From assembly GCA_002427735.1 (NCBI GenBank), contig DIYP01000016.1:496001-560000 (forward strand): 64,000 nt of DNA, written 5' to 3'. This document shows positions 43,481 to 52,216 of this stretch, piece after piece. The notes beneath the pieces are model-generated. The model did not search any database and was not told the DNA's origin. It saw only the letters and a program-made list of their open reading frames with translations. The position numbers and the translations under genes are program-made. The first letter of the stretch is position 1; the number at the start of each line of letters is the position of its first letter. Origin of the DNA: Flavobacteriales bacterium UBA6051. GTDB taxonomy: Bacteria; Bacteroidota; Bacteroidia; Flavobacteriales_D; Crocinitomicaceae.

Positions 43481-44979
43481 TGAGTCTGCTTCAGAAAATA
43501 GCGCTTCGGTTTTTTGCTCTGGTCATCTTACTTGTAGCAATGAACTTCATCTATATCGCATTTTTCCTCGAGAGTGATTTGCAAAAACACTCAGAAATCA
43601 TCAATGATTTAAGAGTCATTCCTGAAAATACAGAGATCCTTTATATTGGAGAATCTTCGAATAATACAGCCGCAGCAATGGACATGGACAAGCGCACCAT
43701 CAGTGGTTTCCTGACTGATTATTTCCCAGAAATGAACGTGGCGAGTATTACAAAACCCGCTAGTCATTCTGGAATTTATAAGACCTTACTGAAAAACATT
43801 GAACATGCAAAGTCAATTAAAACAGTCGTTGTCACGTTGAACCTTCGGTCCTTCAATGCTGAATGGGTCAATTCAGGGCTGGAAACTCCATTACAAAAAA
43901 GCATGGTGTTGCTTCAGGATTACCCTCCCCTGTTTAATCGTTTTATGCTCTCGTTTAAGGGCTACCCAATTAAAACGGAACGCGAACGCTCAATCATTAT
44001 TCACGAAGCATGGGAAAATGAAAAACTCACAACGCCTCATGATTTCCCATTTGAGAGTAGTCTTGCATGGAGAAATCACTTTGAACAGGTTGGTCTCAAG
44101 AATGCTTCTGGGGAATATGATACGATCAGATCGCTTTTGGCAAGAGATTATGCCAGTACATATGCTTTTCAAATTGATTTAGATAATCACCCAAGAATTG
44201 CAGACTTTAATGAGATTATTGAATTAGCGAAACGCAAGAATTGGAACCTTGTTTTCAACTTACTGGCCGAGAATACGGAGAAGGCAGAAGGTTTATGCTC
44301 AAAAGATCTCGTTTTCTTCATGCGTGAAAACCGCGATAAACTCGTGAAGTATTTTTCCAAAAAAGGGGTTAAGGTTGTTGACAATCTTGAGATTCTTGAC
44401 AACGCACAATTTATCGATCAAGAATGGCCTACGGAGCATTACTTTGAACAAGGTCGAAAAACAATCGCTGCAAATGTAGCCAAGGCGATTCGCAACTTTC
44501 ATACAGAAGCATTTTCTCCCGTTGAATATTACGCTGAGCCGAAATATCATTTCCATAATGATTGCGAGGGAGATGATGTTTGGATGCTCATGAGCTCTCG
44601 AACACGAGAGGAAGCCTATTCTGGCGAATATTCCTCAAGAACAGATCAGGACAACATTTACAGTTTGAACTTCACCTACCCCTATGATAAAATTCCTGAT
44701 GACAAGAAAACAGAAGTAACGGTATCAATGATGTTGAAAGGTCCGGTTCATGATGACGCAGCTTCTTTCATTGTCGATATCAGCGGTGGAGAAAAAGAAC
44801 GATTTTGGTCTGGGGTATCACTCAAGCCTCTGTCCAGAGGAACTGAAGGTTGGCAGCGTGTGAGTCACACTTTTTTCCTTGGAGAAGCTGCGAATGGTGG
44901 AGAGCTTATCTCTATTTACCTACTGAACAATACCGGTAACCCTATTTATGCAGATGACATTGACATTCAATTCAAATAA
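43480..44979 (+). CDS. Membrane-anchored SGNH-like acyltransfer partner with C-terminal beta domain
   Basis: 499 residues with an N-terminal signal anchor (about 8-30). The periplasmic domain begins with a variant GDS motif, YIGESSNNT (57-63), and has a late Thr/Glu-His-containing block, WPTEHYFEQGRKT (~315-328), so a Ser-His pair is possible. The final ~150 residues form a beta-rich, jelly-roll-like domain (SFIVDISGGEKERFW, ISIYLLNNTGNPIYADDIDIQF) that may bind carbohydrate. Its ATG overlaps the MBOAT stop by one base, so the pair probably O-acylates a surface glycan. The motif differs from GDSL, so activity is uncertain. Confidence 0.75.
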   Translation: MSLLQKIALRFFALVILLVAMNFIYIAFFLESDLQKHSEIINDLRVIPENTEILYIGESSNNTAAAMDMDKRTISGFLTDYFPEMNVASITKPASHSGIYKTLLKNIEHAKSIKTVVVTLNLRSFNAEWVNSGLETPLQKSMVLLQDYPPLFNRFMLSFKGYPIKTERERSIIIHEAWENEKLTTPHDFPFESSLAWRNHFEQVGLKNASGEYDTIRSLLARDYASTYAFQIDLDNHPRIADFNEIIELAKRKNWNLVFNLLAENTEKAEGLCSKDLVFFMRENRDKLVKYFSKKGVKVVDNLEILDNAQFIDQEWPTEHYFEQGRKTIAANVAKAIRNFHTEAFSPVEYYAEPKYHFHNDCEGDDVWMLMSSRTREEAYSGEYSSRTDQDNIYSLNFTYPYDKIPDDKKTEVTVSMMLKGPVHDDAASFIVDISGGEKERFWSGVSLKPLSRGTEGWQRVSHTFFLGEAANGGELISIYLLNNTGNPIYADDIDIQFK

Positions 44980-44987
44980 TAATAGGC

Positions 44988-44995
44988 TATCTTTG
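44988..44995 (+). promoter_or_regulatory. Candidate -7 element for ribE
   Basis: TATCTTTG matches TAnnTTTG, 20 bases before the ATG at 45016. A TTG at 44960-44962 is 25 bases upstream, further than usual. Confidence 0.4.
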
Positions 44996-45015
44996 AAGCT
45001 ACTTTTAGAAGCAAT

Positions 45016-45594
45016 ATGTTTACAGGAATAATAGAACAACTCGGGGTTGTAAAAGAAATTAGACATGAAGGTGAAAACATTCATTTCAGCATAGAATCAG
45101 CATTCACCAATGAGCTAAAAATAGATCAAAGCGTTGCGCATAATGGTTGTTGTCTCACGGTAGTAGAATTAGATAATGATCAATATACAGTTACTGCTAT
45201 TCAGGAAACATTAAACAAGACAAATCTGGGCGATTGGCAAGTAGGAACGAAAGTAAACCTTGAACGTTGTATGGTTATGAATGGCCGACTCGATGGCCAC
45301 ATCGTACAGGGGCATGTTGATACCACTGCGCAATGTATTGGGATTGAAGATCAGGATGGAAGCTGGAAGTACACTTTCCGTTATCGTTCGTCTGATGTTA
45401 CCGTTGAAAAAGGGTCGGTAACCATCAATGGTACGAGCCTCACCGTGGTTGATTCGGCAGAACAGCAGTTCTCGGTTTGTATTATTCCTTTCACTTATGA
45501 GCATACCAACTTTCACACATTAAAAGAAGGAAGCACGGTAAACCTTGAATTCGACATTATTGGAAAATACGTTGCCAAAATGATGAATAAATAG
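45016..45594 (+). CDS. ribE: Riboflavin synthase alpha subunit
   Basis: 192 residues made of two lumazine-binding repeats. The first opens MFTGIIEQLG and has the NGCCLTV block; the second has MNGRLDGHIVQGHVD and ITINGTSLTVV-like strands (TINGTSLTVV). It dismutates two 6,7-dimethyl-8-ribityllumazine molecules into riboflavin in the cytoplasm. Length is close to the usual 195-215. It is not clustered with other riboflavin genes, and the following membrane protein starts 2 bases after its stop. Confidence 0.95.
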   Translation: MFTGIIEQLGVVKEIRHEGENIHFSIESAFTNELKIDQSVAHNGCCLTVVELDNDQYTVTAIQETLNKTNLGDWQVGTKVNLERCMVMNGRLDGHIVQGHVDTTAQCIGIEDQDGSWKYTFRYRSSDVTVEKGSVTINGTSLTVVDSAEQQFSVCIIPFTYEHTNFHTLKEGSTVNLEFDIIGKYVAKMMNK

Positions 45595-45596
45595 CC

Positions 45597-46589
45597 ATGG
45601 GCGCGCGACAAATAGATCTTCTGAATGTCGGATTGATTTTGTTGTCGGCAGTACTCGCGTACTTTTTCCCTCTTGAATTATTTGTGTTGGCTTATGCCAT
45701 TTTAGGTCCTCTACATTACTTCACTGAAATCAGTTGGTTGGATAAGAAAAACTACTTCATCAATCAGCCGAAAAAACTGTGGCTGATCATTGGAGTAATT
45801 GCCGCTACTCTCATTGTTTTCCCTAAGGTATTTTTCTTTTTTAATGATTCACCGGATTCTACTTTGGCGCAGGGAGTGACCTATTTTAATGGTTGGACCA
45901 ATGCGTTTATTTTTCTTACACTCTTACTCGCGACAGCACTCGTTCTGGTTAAGAAAAGAACGATGTGGTTGTTGATTGCTGGTGCTGGTGTCATTGGTGC
46001 CGTTTTATTAAAAGATTCGACGTTGTACTCAACAATTATTGGGCTGCTCGTCCCAACCGTAATTCACGTCTATCTGTTCACACTACTTTTTATGCTATAC
46101 GGCTCTATGAAATCTAAAAGTCGGGTCGGCTATGTGAATGTGCTATTGGCTATCGCTGTTCCATTAGTTTTCGTCGGTCTCGACTTACAAGGGCATTCAT
46201 ACTTGTTTTCTGATGAAATGAAAAACCTCTATCTGGAGAATAATTTTCACGTAACTGCTGCCTCCATTGGCCGTTTTATAGGAGCATCGGATGGAACAAG
46301 TTTCTTTTTTTATGAATCACTTGAGCTCAAAATAATGATGTTCATTTCCTTCATCTATCTCTACCACTACCTGAATTGGTTCTCAAAAACATCCATCATT
46401 GGCTGGCACAAAAACCTTAACTGGAAAAAAACACTACTGATGATTGGGACGTGGGTAGGCTTGCTGGGGCTTTTCTATGCAGACTATCGCCTAGGATTTG
46501 TAATCGCCCTGTTCTTCAGCTTCCTGCATGTAATTTTAGAATTTCCTCTGAATATTGTGAGTATAAGTGGCTTGATAAAAGGAAAGTGA
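45597..46589 (+). CDS. Polytopic membrane protein, unknown function
   Basis: 330 residues with about nine or ten hydrophobic segments. Two histidines in a row of aromatic residues (YAILGPLHYFTEISWL near 34-49; FIYLYHYLNWFSKTSIIGWHK near 257-277) might bind metal, as in membrane desaturases or carotenoid/heme-dependent oxygenases, but no classic His-box pattern is complete. It directly follows ribE (2 bases), so it is probably co-transcribed. I do not recognise the family. Confidence 0.75.
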   Translation: MGARQIDLLNVGLILLSAVLAYFFPLELFVLAYAILGPLHYFTEISWLDKKNYFINQPKKLWLIIGVIAATLIVFPKVFFFFNDSPDSTLAQGVTYFNGWTNAFIFLTLLLATALVLVKKRTMWLLIAGAGVIGAVLLKDSTLYSTIIGLLVPTVIHVYLFTLLFMLYGSMKSKSRVGYVNVLLAIAVPLVFVGLDLQGHSYLFSDEMKNLYLENNFHVTAASIGRFIGASDGTSFFFYESLELKIMMFISFIYLYHYLNWFSKTSIIGWHKNLNWKKTLLMIGTWVGLLGLFYADYRLGFVIALFFSFLHVILEFPLNIVSISGLIKGK

Positions 46590-46592
46590 CCT

Positions 46593-47186
46593 TTATTTCT
46601 TTCTCCACTTCTTCTTCAAGCGCTTTTCAACTTTCGATCGTAAGCGTTTCAAAACAGTAGCTCTATCACTTACGTTTCCACACTTGATCATGTCTCCATA
46701 TACAAATTCACCATTTCGGAAAAACTTGAACTCGAAAGAAATGGATACAATATCCAGTCGATACAGATCGAACAAACTTGCTGCCTCAAGCGCTGTTCGC
46801 AAATTGTCTTGTTTTTTGGAAACTTTGTAGCGTCTGTCGTATCCACGAACGGAAACCAATGCATAGGTGTCGATCCCCTTAGCCGACATCTGCTGTGCGA
46901 TGGAATCAGAAGCCAACAGAATGGCATCGCTTCCCAACTTCATAATGTTCAAAGATGGAACTGTCTTCACTCCATTCGACACGAATAGTTCCGATAAGTT
47001 CATCTCCAATGTGTAGCGATCTTGTGCATTATCAAGTTGTCCTATCACCAAAGCATTTGTCAATCCAAGTCTGGTTTTCTTCTTGGACTTCTTCTCTTTT
47101 TTCGTCTTCTCTTTCGCTGCTTCTTCCTGCGCCATTAGTGGTGCTGAAATAGATAATACGATTAGCGCTAAAATGAACTTTTTCAT
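46593..47186 (-). CDS. Secreted basic protein, unknown function
   Basis: 197 residues with a signal peptide ending near residue 20 (LMAQ-E). The next ~20 residues are a very Lys/Glu-rich stretch (AKEKTKKEKKSKKKTR), then a globular part with alternating strands and helices, and a strongly basic C-terminus (KVEKRLKKKWRKK). The middle part resembles, in pattern only, CsgG/GNA1162-type periplasmic proteins. It follows metF by 2 bases on the minus strand. Confidence 0.7.
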   Translation of the reverse strand: MKKFILALIVLSISAPLMAQEEAAKEKTKKEKKSKKKTRLGLTNALVIGQLDNAQDRYTLEMNLSELFVSNGVKTVPSLNIMKLGSDAILLASDSIAQQMSAKGIDTYALVSVRGYDRRYKVSKKQDNLRTALEAASLFDLYRLDIVSISFEFKFFRNGEFVYGDMIKCGNVSDRATVLKRLRSKVEKRLKKKWRKK

Positions 47187-47188
47187 CC

Positions 47189-48139
47189 TTAAAATATTTC
47201 TTTAGCTATTGACTTTACAGAAGCCGAGTTTGACATTGTATAGTAATGAATGCACGGAGCACCTGCTTCTTTTAGTTCTTTAGATTGATGAATCCCCCAT
47301 TCAACTCCAACTTCAGCCACCTCTGCATTTGTTTTACATTTCAACAACTCTTTTGAGAGTTCTTCCGGATAATCGATATGGAAAAATTTCGGCAAGAACG
47401 AAATGTGCTTCAATGTCTTAATGGGTTTCAAACCAGGAATAATGGGCACGGTAATACCGATTTCTCGACAGGCCTCAACGAAAGCAAAATACTTTGCATT
47501 GTCAAAGAACATCTGAGTAACAATGTATTCAGCTCCGGCATCTACTTTTGCCTTTAGGTATTGTAAATCTGTTGACAAATTCATGGCTTCGAAATGCTTC
47601 TCTGGGTAACCTGCCGCTCCAATACAAAAGTCCGTTGGTTCTAACTTAATGTCGTCCATCAAATAGTTACCAGAGTTCATTTCGCCAATTTGTCCAATTA
47701 AATCAACAGCAAACTCATGACCATCTTTATGCGGCCTGAAAGAAGATTCCGTTTTAATTGAATCACCTCTCAATGCCAAGACATTATCTATTCCTAAAAA
47801 CTGAAGATCAATCAGTGCATTTTCGGTTTCTTCCTTGCTAAAGCCACCACAAATTAAATGTGGAACAGCATCCACATCATACTTATTCATAATCGCCGCA
47901 CAAATACCTACCGTACCTGGCCTTTTACGAATGGCTATTTTCTCCAGCAAACCATTCTCTCTTTCCTTATAAATGTATTCTTCACGATGATAGGTTACAT
48001 TTACAAACTTTGGATTAAACTCCATCAAAGGATCGATCCCATCAAAAATAGATTGAATACTCTTTCCTTTCAACGGTGGTAATATTTCAAAAGAAAAAAG
48101 GGTGTCTTTCGCTGCCTTCAGGTGGTCTGTAACTTTCAT
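47189..48139 (-). CDS. metF: Methylenetetrahydrofolate reductase
   Basis: 316 residues, near the usual size. Family features: FSFEILPPLKG at the start, FVNVTYHR, VPHLICGGFSK, LALRGD, IGAAGYPEKH and the flavin/substrate block DAGAEYIVTQMFFD, then VPIIPGL. It reduces 5,10-methylene-THF to 5-methyl-THF, feeding methionine synthesis and hence SAM, relevant to the many methyltransferase and radical SAM genes. A 117-base gap with the palindrome AATAGTACTATT lies upstream; no riboswitch was recognised. Confidence 0.95.
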   Translation of the reverse strand: MKVTDHLKAAKDTLFSFEILPPLKGKSIQSIFDGIDPLMEFNPKFVNVTYHREEYIYKERENGLLEKIAIRKRPGTVGICAAIMNKYDVDAVPHLICGGFSKEETENALIDLQFLGIDNVLALRGDSIKTESSFRPHKDGHEFAVDLIGQIGEMNSGNYLMDDIKLEPTDFCIGAAGYPEKHFEAMNLSTDLQYLKAKVDAGAEYIVTQMFFDNAKYFAFVEACREIGITVPIIPGLKPIKTLKHISFLPKFFHIDYPEELSKELLKCKTNAEVAEVGVEWGIHQSKELKEAGAPCIHYYTMSNSASVKSIAKEIF

Positions 48140-48256
48140 TTTTTCATTAGAATAGGGCGTAAAGATAGTACTATTGAAATCTTCTATGCCACTTTTGGAT
48201 TTATTTAACTTCGATAATTGCGGAACTTGAAAAGACGACTATCAATCGTACGATGC

Positions 48257-48919
48257 TTATTGAAGAAACAACTCTGCGTACTTGAGGTCCATTTGAGAAG
48301 TTATTTTGATATTCTCAGGATTCCCCTGAATGGTTGTAACCTTATATCCAGCTTCCTCTACTAAGCCTGCATCATCAGTAATATTTTCATGATAAGGTCG
48401 CTCATAAGCCTCTAACAATACCTTTTTCTTAAAACATTGGGGTGTCTGGACCAACATGAAATCAGACCTGGGAACTGCTTTAGTTGTGTTTCCATCCTTT
48501 TTACGAATGGATTCTGAAATGGGAATGACTGGAATAACAGCATTGTTTTCTTGCGCAGATTCAAAACACTTCTTCAGTGTCGTATGATTAACAAGTGGGC
48601 GAACACCATCGTGCACAGCAATGACCTTACCAGTGCAATAAAAGAGCGCGTTTTTAATGGAATGATATCGTTCCTTACCACCAGAAACCACTCTGTGAGG
48701 AATGTGAAAATCATGCTCCAATTGCAATTCTTCCCAATAACCAATCCAGTCTTCAGGAAGGGTTAGAATCAATTGAATCTTGGGGTCGAACTGATAAAAC
48801 TGCTCAATGGTATACATGAGAATTGGTCGTTCACGAATGAGCAGGAATTGTTTTGGTAATGTCGACTTCATTCGTTTCCCAATTCCACCAGCCGTAATAA
48901 TTACGCTTATTGCACCCAT
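48257..48919 (-). CDS. ispD: 2-C-methyl-D-erythritol 4-phosphate cytidylyltransferase
   Basis: 220 residues. The nucleotide-binding start VIITAGGIGKRMKSTLPKQFL (GxGxRMxxxxPKQ), the VHDGVRPLV block and the QTPQCF segment identify IspD. It makes CDP-methylerythritol in the MEP isoprenoid pathway, which supplies polyprenyl phosphate carriers used by the glycan locus. It appears as a single gene between metF and a terminator. Confidence 0.95.
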   Translation of the reverse strand: MGAISVIITAGGIGKRMKSTLPKQFLLIRERPILMYTIEQFYQFDPKIQLILTLPEDWIGYWEELQLEHDFHIPHRVVSGGKERYHSIKNALFYCTGKVIAVHDGVRPLVNHTTLKKCFESAQENNAVIPVIPISESIRKKDGNTTKAVPRSDFMLVQTPQCFKKKVLLEAYERPYHENITDDAGLVEEAGYKVTTIQGNPENIKITSQMDLKYAELFLQ

Positions 48920-48953
48920 ATGATAAATTTACAAAATGAATTTATCCGCATAA

Positions 48954-48981
48954 AAAAAGGTCACCAAGCAGTGACCTTTTT
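48954..48981. terminator. Bidirectional rho-independent terminator
   Basis: AAAAAGGTCAC (48954-48964) and GTGACCTTTTT (48971-48981) form a perfect 11-bp stem with a 6-base loop and U-tracts on both strands. It follows the minus-strand gene ending at 49003. Confidence 0.9.
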
Positions 48982-49002
48982 ATTATCGTAAATTATCTTT
49001 CT

Positions 49003-49200
49003 TTACTTCAATTGATCCGGGTTGCTTTCAGCTTCTGCATTATACTTTGCTTGCAAGCGCATCCAAATCGCAAATCCAACAAATCCTAGAACGATTGCAC
49101 CATAATTCATCAACCACGTCAGGAAGAAATCATTTTGAAGCCACTGAAAAGTCCACTGAAAAATAGCTCCTAATCCGTTGAAAAACTCTAATAAAGTCAT
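49003..49200 (-). CDS. Small single-pass membrane protein, unknown function
   Basis: 65 residues, with an aromatic N-terminal amphipathic part and one hydrophobic helix (about 30-50), then a charged tail. A similar size and layout occurs in the flavobacterial DUF6341-type proteins, but I cannot confirm membership. It is followed by the terminator at 48954 and has a normal Met start, which supports a real gene. Confidence 0.65.
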   Translation of the reverse strand: MTLLEFFNGLGAIFQWTFQWLQNDFFLTWLMNYGAIVLGFVGFAIWMRLQAKYNAEAESNPDQLK

Positions 49201-49287
49201 ATCGCTAAGTATTTATATAGCACAAATTAAGTCATTTTTTCAGAAATAGCCATGACCGCTTTCGAAATGTTACAATTTGAAATCGTT

Positions 49288-50064
49288 CTAGACAGCAGTA
49301 GACTCTACAAGTTGCGTTAACTCAATGAATTGCTCAACACTTAATACTTCTGGGCGAAGTGCTAAATATGGGTGGTCAATCGTTTGACCTTGCAGTAGCG
49401 GTTTAATCGAATTGCGGATGGTTTTACGGCGCTGATTGAAGCTTGCTTTCACCACACGAATGAATAGCTTTTCATCACAGGGAAGTTGAGCCCGATCATT
49501 TCGCACACAGCGTATCACACCGGATTTAACTTTGGGGGGTGGACTGAATACATGCTCGTCCACTGTGAAGCAATATTCAATATCGTAAAACGCTTGTAGT
49601 AAAACGCTCAATATTCCGTACTGTTTTGACCCAGGTTTTTCTGCAACGCGCACGGCAACCTCCTTCTGAAACATTCCCATGATCTCAGGAATTTGATTGC
49701 GGTATTCCAAGCATTTGAAAAGTATTTGTGACGAGATATTGTATGGGAAGTTTCCAACCACTCCGAATGGTTCATCTCCCATGAGTTTTACCAAATCTGT
49801 TTTCAGAAAATCAGATGAAATAATTTTACCTTTTAGCGCAGTAAAGTGTTCATCCAAATAAGTAATGCTTTCTGTATCGATGTCCATTACCCAAACATCC
49901 AGCTCTTCTTCCAACAAGAATTCTGTGAGCGCTCCCATCCCTGGACCAATCTCCAAAACCTTTGCGCAACCCTGGTGCTTTCCATATTGCTGTGCAATCT
50001 TGCGACAAATATTCTTGTCTTTCAGAAAATGTTGACCGAGATGTTTTTTAGCGCGAACACTCAT
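49288..50064 (-). CDS. ksgA: 16S rRNA dimethyladenosine transferase
   Basis: 258 residues. KKHLGQHFLKD at the start, the SAM motif VLEIGPGMGALTE and the catalytic NFPYNIS block (NLPY type with Phe) identify KsgA/RsmA, which dimethylates two adjacent adenines near the 3' end of 16S rRNA. The C-terminal helical domain is complete. Its start overlaps the stop of the DUF4286 gene by 4 bases. Confidence 0.96.
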   Translation of the reverse strand: MSVRAKKHLGQHFLKDKNICRKIAQQYGKHQGCAKVLEIGPGMGALTEFLLEEELDVWVMDIDTESITYLDEHFTALKGKIISSDFLKTDLVKLMGDEPFGVVGNFPYNISSQILFKCLEYRNQIPEIMGMFQKEVAVRVAEKPGSKQYGILSVLLQAFYDIEYCFTVDEHVFSPPPKVKSGVIRCVRNDRAQLPCDEKLFIRVVKASFNQRRKTIRNSIKPLLQGQTIDHPYLALRPEVLSVEQFIELTQLVESTAV

Positions 50065-50375
50065 TGCTTGAACTCCTCAAGAATAGTTAGCATAGTCCTG
50101 AACGCAGCGAACCTGCCTTCGTATCTTTCACTATGATCCTTCTGAAGTGCAGCAGCGTGCTCTTTTTGATAACGATCATAATCCTCCTGTGATTGACACA
50201 CATAAGAAATGGCAAACGTTTTCCCTCCTTCTTCTTCTCCATGAACTCTGGAAATTCGACTTTCCATAAAGCATCCAGTCGCCATAACATCAGGAATATG
50301 CTTTGATTTCATCCAGGAGAGCCATTCTTCGTATATGGCTGGGTCAATACTGACAGTTACGTTGTACATGATCAT
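50061..50375 (-). CDS. DUF4286-family protein
   Basis: 104 residues beginning MIMYNVTVSIDP, followed by WLSWMKSKHIPDVMATGCFMESRISRV, the conserved part of the DUF4286 family, which looks like a ferredoxin-like or dimeric alpha-beta barrel fold. No signal peptide. The function is unknown. It is often next to ksgA in Bacteroidota and overlaps it here. Confidence 0.85.
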   Translation of the reverse strand: MIMYNVTVSIDPAIYEEWLSWMKSKHIPDVMATGCFMESRISRVHGEEEGGKTFAISYVCQSQEDYDRYQKEHAAALQKDHSERYEGRFAAFRTMLTILEEFKQ

Positions 50376-50404
50376 AGTGCGAAGATACGAAATGTTCCAA
50401 TGGA

Positions 50405-51994
50405 CTACATGCCCTCCAATACTCCATAGATATCAACAAGATCCACAGTGGATCCAAGTTGTCCGGAAATCAGAAATTTTGTCTTTCCGTTATTATCGTC
50501 TACCAGTACATAAGGGGTATTAATACTGACGCCAAAATTATAATCAGTATCACAGAAATGCTTTGTATAGTTGGAAGAAGGTAGTTCGTCCGCAGCGACA
50601 TTCGGTGGATTGTAAGCTTGAAAAGTATTACCGACTACTAACAGTAACGTATTATCCAGATCCATTTGAAAAACCTTGATTTCACCGCTTCTCAAAAAAA
50701 GCGAATGTACCTGCCCGTAACTAGTTGGTTCAGAAACGAACAAAATCACATCATACTCAGCATCATTGCGAATCATGATTTCAACAGCTCCTTTTTTCTT
50801 TTCCAAATCGCCAACTCCTGCAGGGCGCTCATACTTCACGGCCTTCAGGCAAGTATCAATATAGCCCTGATCCTGCAGAATAGCATCTTTGTTCAGATCT
50901 TGATAAATCTCCTCCATTTCACGATTTTCAAAAGAAGACCTAAGCGTCATCACCGAATTGCCTCCCATAATAGGAATGCCTTGATCATAATAATCATCAT
51001 CGCTTCGACTTGAGCTCATTTCCTTCAGTAAAGAGTCAATTTTTTTACGCTCTTCAACACTGAACTGCTGAAAAGCTGTATTCTCCGAAATCTCCGGGCC
51101 ATTGACCTCACTAAATGGCTGATAAATCACCAAATAAATTACAAAACCAACGATTGCCAGAATAACAAGCGTTATTAATCCTGCCGTCCAACGCACAGGC
51201 GACGATCCTTTTACTCCGGAATTTCGAACATGCAAAGCCCCTTCACTAAGCTCTTTTCTCAAATCATTGATCTTGTACTTGTGCTCACTATTCAGTTGAA
51301 TAAGTTCCATTTTTTTCAAGATCCAGTTCGCAAGTCTTGTTGTGCACGCCCGATATCTTATGAAAGAGAGTATATCATCGACATACCCTAACCGGGCAGC
51401 GTACATTGAACGAGATAAATTATTCACGCAGTGAACAATTTCATCAGTGCATAAAGGCTGGAGAATCGCAACCAAAGCCTCTTCATCCGAAAACTGCTTC
51501 GCTTCAGCCTTTGCTGCTTTAACAGTATCCTGAATTCCTTTAAATAATTGAGTTTCTACTGTTGCAGAATGATCTGAATCTAATAGGCCGGAGTAAGATA
51601 ATGCCTTGGAAACTATATCAAAAGACTCGCCAACATAGCGCAGCATTGCGTCCGCAAGATATGGTGAAACAAATATTTTAAATGCTTCAGTGAGCTGATG
51701 ATCAAGATATTTAGCATTGTCTTGAAACTCTGTCAAATCACTTTTTTTCGTTAAAAGATTTTCTAAAGGTTTATGCTGACTGATCCAACCATAAAAAACC
51801 AGATGTTCTGGTGTGCGCAGTGTTGAAATAAACTCCTCCAGATCCCATCGTTCGATTCCCTTTTCGCGGCAAATATCCACTCCCTCAGTGGAATTAAGGC
51901 GCGCAATGAACTTATCCAGGCCCTCAGGACTCAGTAAATCAGATTGAGAATCATAGAGCGATGCAAACGTTGAGATTGAAATGAATTTTGCCAT
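50405..51994 (-). CDS. Single-pass membrane protein with cytoplasmic helical and extracytoplasmic domains, unknown
   Basis: About 529 residues from the ATG at 51994 (MAKFISISTF); longer starts at 52036 and 52105 add a hydrophobic or polar leader without domain character. Residues 1-265 are mostly helical, polar and cytoplasmic; a strong transmembrane helix follows at 268-292; residues 295-529 are polar with beta-type segments, probably periplasmic. No Pfam-type motif is recognised. Upstream and downstream genes do not suggest a role. A signalling or stress-sensing anchor is possible but speculative. Confidence 0.7.
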   Translation of the reverse strand: MAKFISISTFASLYDSQSDLLSPEGLDKFIARLNSTEGVDICREKGIERWDLEEFISTLRTPEHLVFYGWISQHKPLENLLTKKSDLTEFQDNAKYLDHQLTEAFKIFVSPYLADAMLRYVGESFDIVSKALSYSGLLDSDHSATVETQLFKGIQDTVKAAKAEAKQFSDEEALVAILQPLCTDEIVHCVNNLSRSMYAARLGYVDDILSFIRYRACTTRLANWILKKMELIQLNSEHKYKINDLRKELSEGALHVRNSGVKGSSPVRWTAGLITLVILAIVGFVIYLVIYQPFSEVNGPEISENTAFQQFSVEERKKIDSLLKEMSSSRSDDDYYDQGIPIMGGNSVMTLRSSFENREMEEIYQDLNKDAILQDQGYIDTCLKAVKYERPAGVGDLEKKKGAVEIMIRNDAEYDVILFVSEPTSYGQVHSLFLRSGEIKVFQMDLDNTLLLVVGNTFQAYNPPNVAADELPSSNYTKHFCDTDYNFGVSINTPYVLVDDNNGKTKFLISGQLGSTVDLVDIYGVLEGM

Positions 51995-52216
51995 ATGCGC
52001 ACTTTGAACTATAAATATTGTCTTTTTTGTTGACATGAGTCCCAAGAAAGACAGTAAAAGGCCGCTCGAATAGTTTTCGTTTGATCGCTTCAGCAAACAT
52101 CCCAACCCTTATACGTTGATCAGAATAACACGCGCAAACCGTATAACTCGCAAGGGAGAAATTGTGTTATTTGCCTAGAATTCCATACTTTACGATCGAA
52201 TCACAGAACCAAACAC

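Noticed and set aside
48140..48256. Possible riboswitch or promoter before metF
   Set aside because: Only a palindrome and a near-match to the -7 motif (TATCTTTA) are seen; no SAM-riboswitch structure was recognised.
52106..52216. Possible promoter before the copper-monooxygenase gene
   Set aside because: A TTG lies 21 bases before TACTTTAC, but that has two mismatches to the TAnnTTTG consensus.
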